A stretch of 64,000 bases of DNA, from the NCBI RefSeq assembly GCF_009939225.1, contig NZ_JAACJR010000006.1, forward strand, positions 434,001 to 498,000, read 5' to 3'. Shown piece after piece: positions 1-9,203 of the stretch. The translations under genes and the position numbers were made by a program. Numbering within the stretch: position 1 is the stretch's first letter; the number at the start of each line of letters is the position of its first letter. The DNA is from Sediminibacterium soli (lineage in GTDB: Bacteria > Bacteroidota > Bacteroidia > Chitinophagales > Chitinophagaceae). A model generated the notes under the pieces. It was not told where the DNA came from. It made no database searches and was given only the letters and a program-made list of their open reading frames with translations.

Positions 1-30
1 AAAGAAGTGCAGTAGGGATTGATGATTGCA

Positions 31-152
31 GATTTGTTGATCGCCGATTGCCGATTGGGGTTGGCTGGCGGTAATAACAAACCGCAGATGCGCAGATTGT
101 ACCCTGATCTGCGAACCTGCGGCACTTCTATTCAATCGGCGATCAACAAATC
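31..152. repeat. long inverted repeat with nested hairpin
   Basis: A perfect 20-bp inverted repeat has arms at 31-50 and 133-152. Between them lie two nested, shorter arm pairs (CGCAGAT with ATCTGCG, and CCGCAG with CTGCGG). The arms contain the word gccgattg, which recurs in the repeat before lepA. No protein or RNA gene is recognised here. It lies just downstream of the stop of the minus-strand gene at 175-894, so it could act as its 3' end structure. Confidence 0.75.
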
Positions 153-174
153 GGCCATCGCACAATCCCTCTCT

Positions 175-894
175 CTATCCGGCAATACTCGTAATATACC
201 TCACCAGGCTTCTCTTGGCAACGGGAAGCAGGGTTTCTTCCATGGGGAAATTAAGGTCTGTCTGCACGGCGTATATCGCCGGATTGGGTAGGTCGGACCG
301 GTTGCGGATCAGCTGCGATTTGATATTTTGGTAGGTGTTTACAAAATTCCGCTGCCATACGTCCACGAATTCGGTTTTGATGCTGCGGTATTTTTCGTCG
401 TGTTTTTCAAAAATGCTGAGCCGGTACTGGTAAACCCAGGTATTGCGGCAGCTTCCTTCACAGAGCATAAAATAGCCTTCGTGGTGATCCAGCGGCATGA
501 TGCCAACGGGTTCAATACTCAGCTGGTTCTCCACGAACTCGTATATTTCGCTGCCGGTGGTGATGGTTTCCTTCATCGTGGCGCAGGAATACTGGATGAT
601 GTCTTCGAGCTCCTGCATCAGTTCATCGTCCTCAACCAGCGATTCGTACAGTAACTGCAGCTTCTCGATCTGGATGCCTGTGAGTTTTTTTGGAAATTGT
701 TCCTGCAGGTATCTTTTGTTTTCCCGGAACGCCACCAGATTATTGTAATGAAAAACAAGATCGGCCAGTTGCGGGTATAGCCTGTGCTCGTCAAAATGTT
801 TGCTGATCTCCTGGAGATAGGCGAGAAGGGTGTATTTCTTCAATTCAAAATCAATATACCCATCGGCAAACCAGGTCTGTGATAGGGTTTTCAT
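175..894 (-). CDS. conserved hypothetical protein, 239 aa
   Basis: I do not recognise the family. The protein is 239 aa, soluble in appearance, with no signal peptide or membrane segment. It is rich in acidic and aromatic residues and has a mostly helical-looking N-terminal half (stretches such as YLQEISKHF and LQLLYESLVEDDELMQELED). A C-x3-C pair (CEGSC) occurs near the middle. The ATG at 894 is preceded on the minus strand by a weak TAnnTTTG-like box (TGGCTTTGC, 934-942). It is a monocistronic gene pointing to the left edge. Length, codon use and lack of overlap support a real gene. Confidence 0.75.
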   Translation of the reverse strand: MKTLSQTWFADGYIDFELKKYTLLAYLQEISKHFDEHRLYPQLADLVFHYNNLVAFRENKRYLQEQFPKKLTGIQIEKLQLLYESLVEDDELMQELEDIIQYSCATMKETITTGSEIYEFVENQLSIEPVGIMPLDHHEGYFMLCEGSCRNTWVYQYRLSIFEKHDEKYRSIKTEFVDVWQRNFVNTYQNIKSQLIRNRSDLPNPAIYAVQTDLNFPMEETLLPVAKRSLVRYITSIAG

Positions 895-1043
895 AACACT
901 TCTTTGTTTACTGAATGTACTTAGAAGACAGTAGCAAAGCCAGCATTGTTTACTAACACAATGTGAAAAAAATGATCGATCGCAGCCGGCCGGTCACAAA
1001 CCGGCAGGCGGATCTGCGGGGAGAGATAAGCAACAGATGGTCA

Positions 1044-2543
1044 TCACAGATACCTGAACCATTGTTTCTCTATGTCCCATTGTTCAAATTCTTTGGCAAC
1101 TTCCGAGAGGAAGCCCGCACCAAGACTGCCATCCACGATACGGTGATCGTAGCTGAGCGAGAGGTACATCATATGACGGATGCCGATGGTATCGCCGTCT
1201 TTGGATTCGATCACCACCGGTTTTTTCTTGATGGCGCCCACAGCCAGTATCGCCACCTGCGGCTGGTTGATGATGGGGGTTCCCATCAGGCTGCCGAATG
1301 TGCCCACATTGGTAAGGGTGAAAGTGCCGCCCTGCGTATCTTCCGGTTTCAGCTTTCCGTTGCGCGCGGCATCGGCAAGCTGGTTAACAGATTTGCTGAG
1401 ACCTACAATGTTCAGCTGGTCTGCGGCTTTGATAACCGGTACGATCAGGTTACCCGATGGCAGGGCAGTGGCCATGCCGATGTTGATGTCTTTTTTTACA
1501 ATGATTTTATCTCCATCCACCGAGCTGTTGATCAGCGGATAACGTTTCATCACGTTCACAAGGCATTCGATAAACATGGGTGTGAAGGTGAGTTTGGCAC
1601 CTTCGCGTTTTTCAAATTCGTCTTTCACCCGCTGGCGCCACTGAACCATATGCGTTACATCGGCCTCTGCAAAACTGGTTACGTGCGGACTGGTATGCAC
1701 GCTGTCCACCATGTGTCTGGCGATCAGTTTACGCATGCGGTCCATTTCTATGATCTCGGTGATGCCGCTGGGTTTTACCGCAGCAGGGTCAGCAGATTTA
1801 CCCGAAGCGGTCGGGATAAGTGATGGCACCGATGCTGTTTCTGTTTTTGGCGTAGCGAAACGTTTTTGTTCCTGTACGATGGGCTGTGCGGGTTGTATGG
1901 CGGGCGTCTGTATGCCACCGGTCTTCCGGTTTTCAACAAACTGCAGGATATCCTTTTTTGTTACACGGCCCTCATTGCCTGTGCCCGGTATCTTTTCAAG
2001 GTCACTTAGCGCAATGCCTTCGCTGTTGGCGATGTTGAGCACCAGCGGCGAGTAGAAACGGATGGCCGCCGGCTTCTCCGGCAGGGTGGCAGTGGCATTT
2101 GTTGCGTCCTCTGCGGTTTGCGGCAGGTAAGGTATTTCTTCGGCGATGGTTTCGACGGGTTGCTGGTGAAATTCCTGGGCCATATCCACCATAGTAACGG
2201 GTTCTTCGGCCATCGACAGCGGGGTCAGGGTTTCCTGCGGGATCGCTTCCTGCTGCTCAGGAACCGGAGCGGTGGCCACAGGCGTGGCGGCGGCAGCGGT
2301 ATTCGCCGGACTGATCCTGGCGATAACGGTGCCGATGGGCACCACATCGTTCACATTGTAGAGTATTTCGGTAACCACGCCTTCTGCAGTGGATGGCACT
2401 TCGCTGTCTACTTTATCTGTGGCAATATCCAGTATGGTCTCGTCCTGTTTTACAGGATCGCCCACCTTTTTATGCCATTTCAGAATGGTTGCTTCCATTA
2501 TGCTTTCGCCCAGTTTGGGCATCACCAGTTCAGCTACTGCCAT
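1044..2543 (-). CDS. 2-oxo acid dehydrogenase complex E2, dihydrolipoyl acyltransferase
   Basis: This is the core acyltransferase of a 2-oxoacid dehydrogenase complex; it moves the acyl group from lipoamide to CoA. The N-terminal lipoyl domain (about 1-80) has the lipoylated lysine K44 in ATDKVDSE. A long Ala/Pro/Glu linker follows, then a peripheral subunit-binding domain (about 162-208, with GRVTKKDILQF). The catalytic domain (about 265-499) has the active-site motif DHRIVDG with H467 and D471. The 499-aa length is normal. Substrate class (pyruvate, 2-oxoglutarate or branched-chain) cannot be fixed from sequence reading alone, and no E1 or E3 gene is adjacent. A PdhA-type E1 alpha lies about 31 kb away. 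Confidence 0.93.
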   Translation of the reverse strand: MAVAELVMPKLGESIMEATILKWHKKVGDPVKQDETILDIATDKVDSEVPSTAEGVVTEILYNVNDVVPIGTVIARISPANTAAAATPVATAPVPEQQEAIPQETLTPLSMAEEPVTMVDMAQEFHQQPVETIAEEIPYLPQTAEDATNATATLPEKPAAIRFYSPLVLNIANSEGIALSDLEKIPGTGNEGRVTKKDILQFVENRKTGGIQTPAIQPAQPIVQEQKRFATPKTETASVPSLIPTASGKSADPAAVKPSGITEIIEMDRMRKLIARHMVDSVHTSPHVTSFAEADVTHMVQWRQRVKDEFEKREGAKLTFTPMFIECLVNVMKRYPLINSSVDGDKIIVKKDINIGMATALPSGNLIVPVIKAADQLNIVGLSKSVNQLADAARNGKLKPEDTQGGTFTLTNVGTFGSLMGTPIINQPQVAILAVGAIKKKPVVIESKDGDTIGIRHMMYLSLSYDHRIVDGSLGAGFLSEVAKEFEQWDIEKQWFRYL

Positions 2544-2649
2544 AGTAAAAAGTCAAGAGTGAAAAGTCAAAACTAAGAAAAGCAAGGGCAAGCCTGAGAT
2601 CAACCGTTTATTACCGTTTATCTGTGGCTAACAACCGTTTGCTTACGGG

Positions 2650-2658
2650 GCAAATGTA
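2650..2658 (-). promoter_or_regulatory. -7 box TACATTTGC upstream of the E2 gene
   Basis: On the minus strand this reads TACATTTGC, a full match to the Bacteroidota housekeeping -7 consensus TAnnTTTG. It lies about 106 nt upstream of the E2 start codon, implying a leader of roughly 100 nt containing direct repeats of accgttta. Confidence 0.55.
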
Positions 2659-2661
2659 TGG

Positions 2662-3936
2662 CTAAACCACCGATTTTCGGACAGGATTCTCTACAATAAA
2701 CTTTCGCAACTGGTTCAGCGCAGTGTGCGCCGTCATTTCAATATTCCTGCGTCTGTCGTGCCGGAAATGGAACTGCCGGGCTTCCGTTTTTTCACTGCTT
2801 CCCACTGCGATCCATACCATACCCACCGGCTTTTCCGCAGTGCCGCCACCGGGCCCCATGATACCGCTTACCGCTATCACGTAGTCGGTTCTCAGCAAGG
2901 CAAGGGTGGTTGCTGCCATCCGGCGTACGGTTGCTTCGCTGACTGCGCCATCGGTCTGCAATGTTTCTTCCGGCACCTGCAGCAGGCTTGTCTTTATCTC
3001 GTTGGCATAAGAAACCACGCTGCCTTTGTAATATTCCGAAGCGCCTTCATGACTGGTTACGAGGTGCGCTATATAACCACCGGTGCAGCTTTCGGCAGTG
3101 GCCATGGTTGCCTGCGCTTTCTTCAGCAGCTTTCCCACCGCCAGTTCGAGCGGTATGTCTTCATCGATCACCAGGAATTCTCTGGTACGCTCGGTAAGCA
3201 GCCGGAAATGCTGGTCCAGCAGTGTTTCCAGTTGCGCGGCATCTGTGCCGAAAGCGCTAAGCCTGAGCCGTACCATGCCGTAATTAGGCAGGTACGCCAG
3301 CCTGATGTTGGCGGGAAGCGCTTCTTCGATATCCTGTATCTGATCGGCCAGATAGGATTCGCCGATACCTGCCGTAAGCAAGGTGCGGTGTCGAACAACA
3401 CCTGTGTTGAAATATGCCGGGATAACCGGCAGCACTTTGTGTTCCATCAGCCATTTCATTTCGCTCGGAACACCCGGCAGCGATATAACTATTTTTCCAT
3501 CCCGTTCAAATAACATACCCGGGGCCGTTCCCCTTTCGTTTTCCAGCACGGTGCATACATCCGGCACCTCGGCCTGCCTGGCATTGCGCTCGATCATCGG
3601 GCGTTTCAGCACGGTTTCAAACAGGCGGGTGATGCGTGCCAGCGTTGGCTTGTGCACGATCATGCTGCCGCCGAAATATGCGCACAGCAGTTGTTTGGTG
3701 ATGTCATCGGCCGTTGGGCCAAGTCCGCCCGTAACCAGTATCAGCGAAGCGGTTTGGGTTTCCTGCTCCAGGGCCTGCCAGATATCTTCCCATACGTCAC
3801 CCACGGCAATCCGGTGTTTGACCACGATACCGATCTTGTTCAGCTCCTGCGCCATCCATGCACTGTTGGTGTCGATCACCTGTCCGATCAGCAATTCATC
3901 ACCGATCGTAATGATCGAAGCATATACTTTGTCCAT
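2662..3936 (-). CDS. cinA: CinA family protein (NMN deamidase-related)
   Basis: The protein has the two-domain CinA layout at 424 aa. The N-terminal MoaB/MogA-like domain (about 1-170) has GDELLIGQ and TGGLGPTADD. The C-terminal PncC-type domain (about 260-415) has ATAESCTGG, where the serine is the expected catalytic residue of NMN deamidases. The family salvages nicotinamide mononucleotide and in some species is linked to competence or DNA damage; which role applies here is inference. It is on the same strand as the E2 gene, separated by 118 nt that include a promoter box, so the two may be transcribed separately. Confidence 0.93.
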   Translation of the reverse strand: MDKVYASIITIGDELLIGQVIDTNSAWMAQELNKIGIVVKHRIAVGDVWEDIWQALEQETQTASLILVTGGLGPTADDITKQLLCAYFGGSMIVHKPTLARITRLFETVLKRPMIERNARQAEVPDVCTVLENERGTAPGMLFERDGKIVISLPGVPSEMKWLMEHKVLPVIPAYFNTGVVRHRTLLTAGIGESYLADQIQDIEEALPANIRLAYLPNYGMVRLRLSAFGTDAAQLETLLDQHFRLLTERTREFLVIDEDIPLELAVGKLLKKAQATMATAESCTGGYIAHLVTSHEGASEYYKGSVVSYANEIKTSLLQVPEETLQTDGAVSEATVRRMAATTLALLRTDYVIAVSGIMGPGGGTAEKPVGMVWIAVGSSEKTEARQFHFRHDRRRNIEMTAHTALNQLRKFIVENPVRKSVV

Positions 3937-4098
3937 GGTTCATTTTCTGAACGCAAGTTAGGTTATTGAATATTCAATCCATTGGTGAAGGATATGGTAG
4001 CCTATTGTGTATGTTTTGCCGCGCCATAAATGGCGGGGCAAAGGAAAAAGGAAATGATGCTGAAAAGGATATGCGTATTTTAGTGTCAAACAGATTGC

Positions 4099-5490
4099 AT
4101 GAAAAAACTGGTCAGTGTTTTGAGTTTGGTAGGGTGTGCACTGTTAACCCGGGCGCAGGATCTTCCACAGCGGTTATCTTCCGCCGTCCAACAGTTACTT
4201 GCAGACCCGCAGATGAAACATGCGATACTCGATCTTGCAGTAGTCAAATCCGAAACAGGCGAAAAAATATATGATATAAATGCGCAAACAGGTTTAGTGC
4301 CAGCCAGTTGCCAGAAAATAATCACCGCCGCAACAGCCTTCGATATACTGGGTGCCGCTTACCGTTACCGCACCTGTATCGGCTACGATGGCAACCTGGA
4401 AAAAGGTGTTGTAAAAGGAAATCTGTACCTCTCCGGCAGCGGCGATCCCAGTCTGGGCAGCTGGCGGTACGCCGTCACCAATGAACAGTTGGTACGGAAA
4501 ACATGGGCGGGCGCGCTCACCGCCAATGGCATCAAACGGATAGAAGGCAAACTGATAGGGTACAATGGCAGATGGGATGCCAATATACTGCCCGGCGGCT
4601 GGATATGGGACGATATGGGCAATTATTACGGCGCGGGTGTTGCGGCGCTGAACTGGCACGAGAACCAGTACGATCTTACGCTTCGTTCGGGCAAAGAAAC
4701 GGGAACGGCCGTAACCATTGTTTCCGCGGTGCCCCGGCCCTACCAGGTTACGCTGAACAGTGAACTGACAGCGGCGGCAAAAGGAACGGGCGATAATGCC
4801 TATATCTACCTGCCGCCGGCAGGCAGCCGTGGCTATGTACGCGGTACCATACCGGTGGAAGAAAAAGCCTTCACCATTTCGGGCTCCTTTCCCGATCCGG
4901 CGATGCAGACGGTGCAGGTGCTTAAAAGTCTGCTCGATTCGCTGCGAATACCGGTAAGGGGCGTGCAGGTTTCCAATACTTCAGACACGCCGGCCATGCG
5001 GGTGCTGCATTGCCAGCTGTCGCCATCGCTCGACAGTCTTAACTACTGGTTCCTCCGGAAAAGCATCAACCTGTACGGAGAGGCGTTCCTGCGTACGATC
5101 GCGTATGAAAAAACCGGTTCCGGGTTGCCCGATAAAGGCCTGCAGCTGCTCAGGGAGTTCTGGCGCGAAAAGGGCATTGAACCCGCGGCATTGCACATGA
5201 TCGATGGGAGCGGGCTTTCGCCGCAGAACCGCGTTACCACCGATGCGCTGGTAAAAGTATTGCAGTATGCCAGAACCCGCGACTGGTTCCGGTACTATTA
5301 CGATGCCCTGCCAACCTATAACCAGATGAAACTGAAAAGCGGCACCATCGGCGGTGCCAAAAGTTTTGCAGGATACCATACGGCAAAAGACGGAACTGCG
5401 TACACCATGGCCATCATAGTTAACAACTACGACGGTTCTGCGGCGGAGATCGTTAAAAAACTGTTTGCCGTGCTGGATGTGTTGAAATGA
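4099..5490 (+). CDS. dacB: D-alanyl-D-alanine carboxypeptidase/endopeptidase, PBP4 type
   Basis: This is a peptidase family S13 penicillin-binding protein that trims or cuts peptidoglycan cross-links in the periplasm. A signal peptide (MKKLVSVLSLVGCALLTRA) precedes the mature chain. The three active-site motifs are visible: SCQK (SxxK) near residue 72, SIN (SxN) in RKSINLYGE, and KSG (KTG-like) in LKSGTIGG. The 463-aa length fits the family. The ATG at 4099 directly precedes the signal peptide. It stands alone, divergent from cinA and convergent with the downstream thioesterase. Confidence 0.93.
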   Translation: MKKLVSVLSLVGCALLTRAQDLPQRLSSAVQQLLADPQMKHAILDLAVVKSETGEKIYDINAQTGLVPASCQKIITAATAFDILGAAYRYRTCIGYDGNLEKGVVKGNLYLSGSGDPSLGSWRYAVTNEQLVRKTWAGALTANGIKRIEGKLIGYNGRWDANILPGGWIWDDMGNYYGAGVAALNWHENQYDLTLRSGKETGTAVTIVSAVPRPYQVTLNSELTAAAKGTGDNAYIYLPPAGSRGYVRGTIPVEEKAFTISGSFPDPAMQTVQVLKSLLDSLRIPVRGVQVSNTSDTPAMRVLHCQLSPSLDSLNYWFLRKSINLYGEAFLRTIAYEKTGSGLPDKGLQLLREFWREKGIEPAALHMIDGSGLSPQNRVTTDALVKVLQYARTRDWFRYYYDALPTYNQMKLKSGTIGGAKSFAGYHTAKDGTAYTMAIIVNNYDGSAAEIVKKLFAVLDVLK

Positions 5491-5577
5491 CTTTTTTTCT
5501 TACTTGCGTTGGCCCGTTTAACCGTCAGGGAATCATCTGCTTATTTATGTGCTACAGGTCTGCATTACGGCCGGATA

Positions 5578-5988
5578 TTAACCGAAGAAAACTCCCAATG
5601 CATCCCGCAGTTCTGGCGGCATAACCGTTCTTTTACCGGTATGGCTGTCGATAAAATACAGCGTTACGTTTCCGGTGGTCAGCAGTTTGCCGGCTTCGTT
5701 GTACACTTCGTGGTGAAAACTGATCTCGTGACCGGCCGGCAGTTCCTTTAATAGGGTCTTTACCGAGATCAGGTCGTCGTAATGTGCCGGCCGCAGAAAC
5801 CTGGCTTCCATATGCACCACGGGCATACGCACGCCCATTTCCTCCATCTTCTTATAGGTAAAACCCAGCTCGCGGATACATTCTGCACGGCCAACTTCAA
5901 AATACTGCGCGTAATTGCCGTAATACACAATATCCATCTGGTCTGTTTCTGCATAACGTACCCTTATCCTGCTGATGTGCTCGTACAT
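5578..5988 (-). CDS. acyl-CoA thioesterase, YbgC/FadM hotdog family
   Basis: A 136-aa single-domain hotdog thioesterase. The N-terminal signature RVRYAETDQMDIVYYGNYAQYFEVGR contains the conserved catalytic Asp (in TDQMD) and the Tyr-rich helix typical of YbgC-like enzymes, which hydrolyse short or aromatic acyl-CoA thioesters. The substrate is unknown. A -7 box on the minus strand (6005-6013) places the transcript start about 10 nt before the ATG. It is convergent with dacB. Confidence 0.9.
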   Translation of the reverse strand: MYEHISRIRVRYAETDQMDIVYYGNYAQYFEVGRAECIRELGFTYKKMEEMGVRMPVVHMEARFLRPAHYDDLISVKTLLKELPAGHEISFHHEVYNEAGKLLTTGNVTLYFIDSHTGKRTVMPPELRDALGVFFG

Positions 5989-6004
5989 GGATCTTAATTT
6001 GTTG

Positions 6005-6013
6005 ACAAACTTA
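6005..6013 (-). promoter_or_regulatory. -7 box TAAGTTTGT of the thioesterase gene
   Basis: The minus strand reads TAAGTTTGT, matching TAnnTTTG, with 16 nt between the box and the ATG at 5988. Confidence 0.55.
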
Positions 6014-6148
6014 CGGGCTCTTTATGTTTTTCCACAAATGATGGAATGATGTTTGCTAACGAAAGGCTAATACTAATTTTAAGACAGGTTTTTCGCTTTT
6101 TATTAAGAAACAAACAGAAAACTTTGGGCTTGTCGTAGCCAACTCTTT

Positions 6149-9100
6149 ATGAAAAGACCCATTCACTACCTTTTACTGTTACCCACCATGGCAGTGTTTT
6201 CGCTGACCGTGAAGGCACAGCTCACAAAAGCGAATACGGACATTGACGCGGAATTCAAAACCGCCAAGGACCTTTACCAGAAAGAAGCATTCAGTCTCGC
6301 TTACCCGGTCTTCCGGAAATTGTATGCGAACGGCGTTGCCCAGAGCGAGATCCCCGAGAATGTCCGGCTCGAAAGTAAATATTACGCCATCGTATGCGGG
6401 CTGCAGCTGAACGATTCCACTGCGGAGCCGCTGGCACAGGAATTCATCGAGCTGGAGAACACACCGGCAAGAATACAGATGATGGCTTTTCATCTGGCAG
6501 AATATTATTACCGCAAAAGGGATTTTAACAGGGCGCAGAACTATTTCCGCGCTGCCGATATCGCCAACCTGAGCAATCGCGAGATTGCCGATATGAAATT
6601 CCACCAGGCTTACGGGTATTTTGCCATGCAGCAGTTTGATAAGGCAAACCCCCTGTTTAATGCCATCCGGCAGTTGCCAAAGGATCCGAATTATGTTGAT
6701 GCGAATTATTATTACGGCTTTATCTCTTTTACCGAAAAAAACTACAGCCAGGCCCTGGAGAGTTTCCAGGTAGCCGAGAAATCGCCCGAATACCAGAACG
6801 TGGTGCCGTTCTATGTGGCGGAGATCTATTACTTCAACGGTGAAAAAGACAAAGCGCTGGAATATGGCGAGAAAGCGATACGCCAGTCGGGCAACTATTA
6901 CGACCTGCAGCTGCACCAGCTGGTGGGACATATCTGGTTTGAGAAAAAAGAATTCGCGAAAGCCCTGCCTTACCTGGAGAAATTTGTGAACGCTAAAGAA
7001 AAAGTGAGGAGGGAGGACCTGTATGAATTATCCTATTGCTATTACGTGGCTAAGAACTGGAACAAATCCATCGAAGGGTTCAAACAGCTGGGCGGCGCGC
7101 AGGATTCGCTTGCGCAGAACAGCATGTACCTGCTGGCCGATGCGTACCTGAAAACCAACGACAAAGTAAATGCGCGCAGTGCTTTTCAGTTCTGTGCAGA
7201 CAATAACAGCAACGCCGCACAGAAAGAAGTGTCGGTATTCAACTATGCAAAACTTTCTTATGAACTGGGATATCTGGATGTAGCCTTAAAGAATTTCCAG
7301 GCTTTTCTTGCCAGCTATCCCAAATCGACCTACCTGCAGGAGGCGAAGGAACTGCTGGTCAATACACTGGCCAATACCTCCAATTACCGGGAGGCGCTCC
7401 GGCTGTACGAGAGCCTGGGTGCCAAAAGCGATAACGCCGTTCGGTTATACCCCCGGTTGCTGTACGGTGCCTCGGTGGAAGCCATCAACGACCAGAATGT
7501 AAACCGCGCAGATTCCCTGCTGAGCAAACTGCTGCAGGTTCCTTACAATACTGCCTTATTACCGCTTACCTATTTCTGGAAAGGAGAGATCGCCTACCGC
7601 AACGAAAGCGTGGATCCCTCGATCGAGTTCATGCAGAATTACCTGAAGAATCCCGTGACGAACGGGGAGGTGAACCCGGTGAATGCAAAATATATCCTTG
7701 CCTACGGCTATTTCCGTAAAGAGAATTACGATGCCGCCAGGAATTATTTTGAACAGGTGGCCAAAGTGGTGACACCCGCATCCGCCGCCATAGAACAGGA
7801 TGCCTTTCTGCGTGCCGCGGATTGTTATTTTATGCGAAAAGAGTTTGCACAGGCTTTGCGCATGTATGAGTCTGTGATCAGCCAGCAATTGCCTGCGGCC
7901 GATTATGCACTGTACCAGAAAGCGATCATTGCCGGGGCGATGAACCGGAACAGTGAAAAGATCAGCCTGCTGCAGTCGCTGGAGAGATCCTATCCCAAAT
8001 CTTCGCTGGTTACCGATGCCAATATCGAGATCGCCAATACCTATATAGCCGACGAGAATTTCCAGGCAGCGATAGCGCCGTTGAAAAAAGTGACGGGTAA
8101 CCCCAAAGCGGCATCGTATGGTCCGCAGGCCTACCTGAAACTGGGCGTGGCCTATTTCAACCTCGATAAGAACGACGATGCGCTGGAGAATTTCAAGAAA
8201 CTGGTGGCCACGTATCCCAACAGCGAAGAAAGCAATGATGCGATAGAATATATCCGTAACATCTTTGTGGAAAAACAGCAGCCCGGTGATTTTGCGTCGT
8301 TCATGCGGCAGAACGGCAAGCCTATCTCGGAAAACGAAGAAGACTCGCTGACCTACCGTGCAGCCATGATGCGGTACGAGGCACGCGATCTGCCGGGCGC
8401 CCGTGCAGGGTTTGCCGCCTATCTCGCCAAATTCCCGCAGGGAAGGTTCCATATCGATGCCAATTACCAGATCGCCGAAATGCTGATCGCGGGTAAGATG
8501 AACCAGCAGGCGCTTCCTTATTACAAGGCGGTGGCCGATGAAGCACCGAATAAATACGCCGAGCGCAGCACACTGCAGACGGCCCGTATCTACTACTTTG
8601 ACCTGAAGGATTACGCCAATGCGGAAAAATATTTCAGCCAGCTGAAGAATATTGCCAATGTGCAGGAGAACAAACTGGAAGCGATGCGCGGACTGCTCCG
8701 CTGTCAGTTCAAAACGCAGAAATGGAAAGAGGCTTCCGCCAATGCGCAGGATCTTTTACAGGAAAAAGGCATTGCATCCGACGACCGCATGATGGCCAAT
8801 CTTGTGGTGGCCAAAAACCACCAGCTAAGCAACGAGCAGGAGGCTGCCATCGCAGCTTACAAACAGGTGATCGCTGCCGGCAAATCAGAATATGCCGCGG
8901 AATCGCAGTACCAGATCGCAGACATATTGCTGCAGCAGAATAAGCTGCCCGATGCCGAAAAAGCAGCATTTGAAATGATCAAAAAAATGGGATCCTATGA
9001 TTACTGGGTAACCAGGAGCTATATACTGCTGGGGGATGTGTATACCCGCCAGAAAGATTATTTCAATGCGGAAGCCACCCTGAAAAGCGTTGTGGAGAAT

Positions 9101-9190
9101 GCAACGATCACCGAGCTCAAAGAAGAAGCGCAGCGGAAACTGGCGATCGTACTGGAAGAAAAGAACAAAGCCAACAAAGTTGAACAGTAA
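6149..9190 (+). CDS. large periplasmic tetratricopeptide repeat protein
   Basis: A 1013-aa protein with an N-terminal signal peptide ending near VKAQ, followed by almost continuous TPR-like helical hairpins (for example FHLAEYYYRKRDFNRAQNYFRAADIA and YLKLGVAYFNLDKNDDALENFKKLVATYP). No catalytic domain is visible, so it is a protein-protein scaffold, predicted in the periplasm or at the outer membrane. It is the first gene of a tight run with an outer-membrane barrel 13 nt downstream, then an HU-like membrane protein, suggesting a joint envelope role. The exact partner is unknown. Confidence 0.9.
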   Translation: MKRPIHYLLLLPTMAVFSLTVKAQLTKANTDIDAEFKTAKDLYQKEAFSLAYPVFRKLYANGVAQSEIPENVRLESKYYAIVCGLQLNDSTAEPLAQEFIELENTPARIQMMAFHLAEYYYRKRDFNRAQNYFRAADIANLSNREIADMKFHQAYGYFAMQQFDKANPLFNAIRQLPKDPNYVDANYYYGFISFTEKNYSQALESFQVAEKSPEYQNVVPFYVAEIYYFNGEKDKALEYGEKAIRQSGNYYDLQLHQLVGHIWFEKKEFAKALPYLEKFVNAKEKVRREDLYELSYCYYVAKNWNKSIEGFKQLGGAQDSLAQNSMYLLADAYLKTNDKVNARSAFQFCADNNSNAAQKEVSVFNYAKLSYELGYLDVALKNFQAFLASYPKSTYLQEAKELLVNTLANTSNYREALRLYESLGAKSDNAVRLYPRLLYGASVEAINDQNVNRADSLLSKLLQVPYNTALLPLTYFWKGEIAYRNESVDPSIEFMQNYLKNPVTNGEVNPVNAKYILAYGYFRKENYDAARNYFEQVAKVVTPASAAIEQDAFLRAADCYFMRKEFAQALRMYESVISQQLPAADYALYQKAIIAGAMNRNSEKISLLQSLERSYPKSSLVTDANIEIANTYIADENFQAAIAPLKKVTGNPKAASYGPQAYLKLGVAYFNLDKNDDALENFKKLVATYPNSEESNDAIEYIRNIFVEKQQPGDFASFMRQNGKPISENEEDSLTYRAAMMRYEARDLPGARAGFAAYLAKFPQGRFHIDANYQIAEMLIAGKMNQQALPYYKAVADEAPNKYAERSTLQTARIYYFDLKDYANAEKYFSQLKNIANVQENKLEAMRGLLRCQFKTQKWKEASANAQDLLQEKGIASDDRMMANLVVAKNHQLSNEQEAAIAAYKQVIAAGKSEYAAESQYQIADILLQQNKLPDAEKAAFEMIKKMGSYDYWVTRSYILLGDVYTRQKDYFNAEATLKSVVENATITELKEEAQRKLAIVLEEKNKANKVEQ

Positions 9191-9203
9191 AGAAATCATT
9201 CCT

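Noticed and set aside
963..1823. 286-aa plus-strand frame
   Set aside because: Antisense to the E2 catalytic domain, which has clear motifs; no family resemblance of its own.
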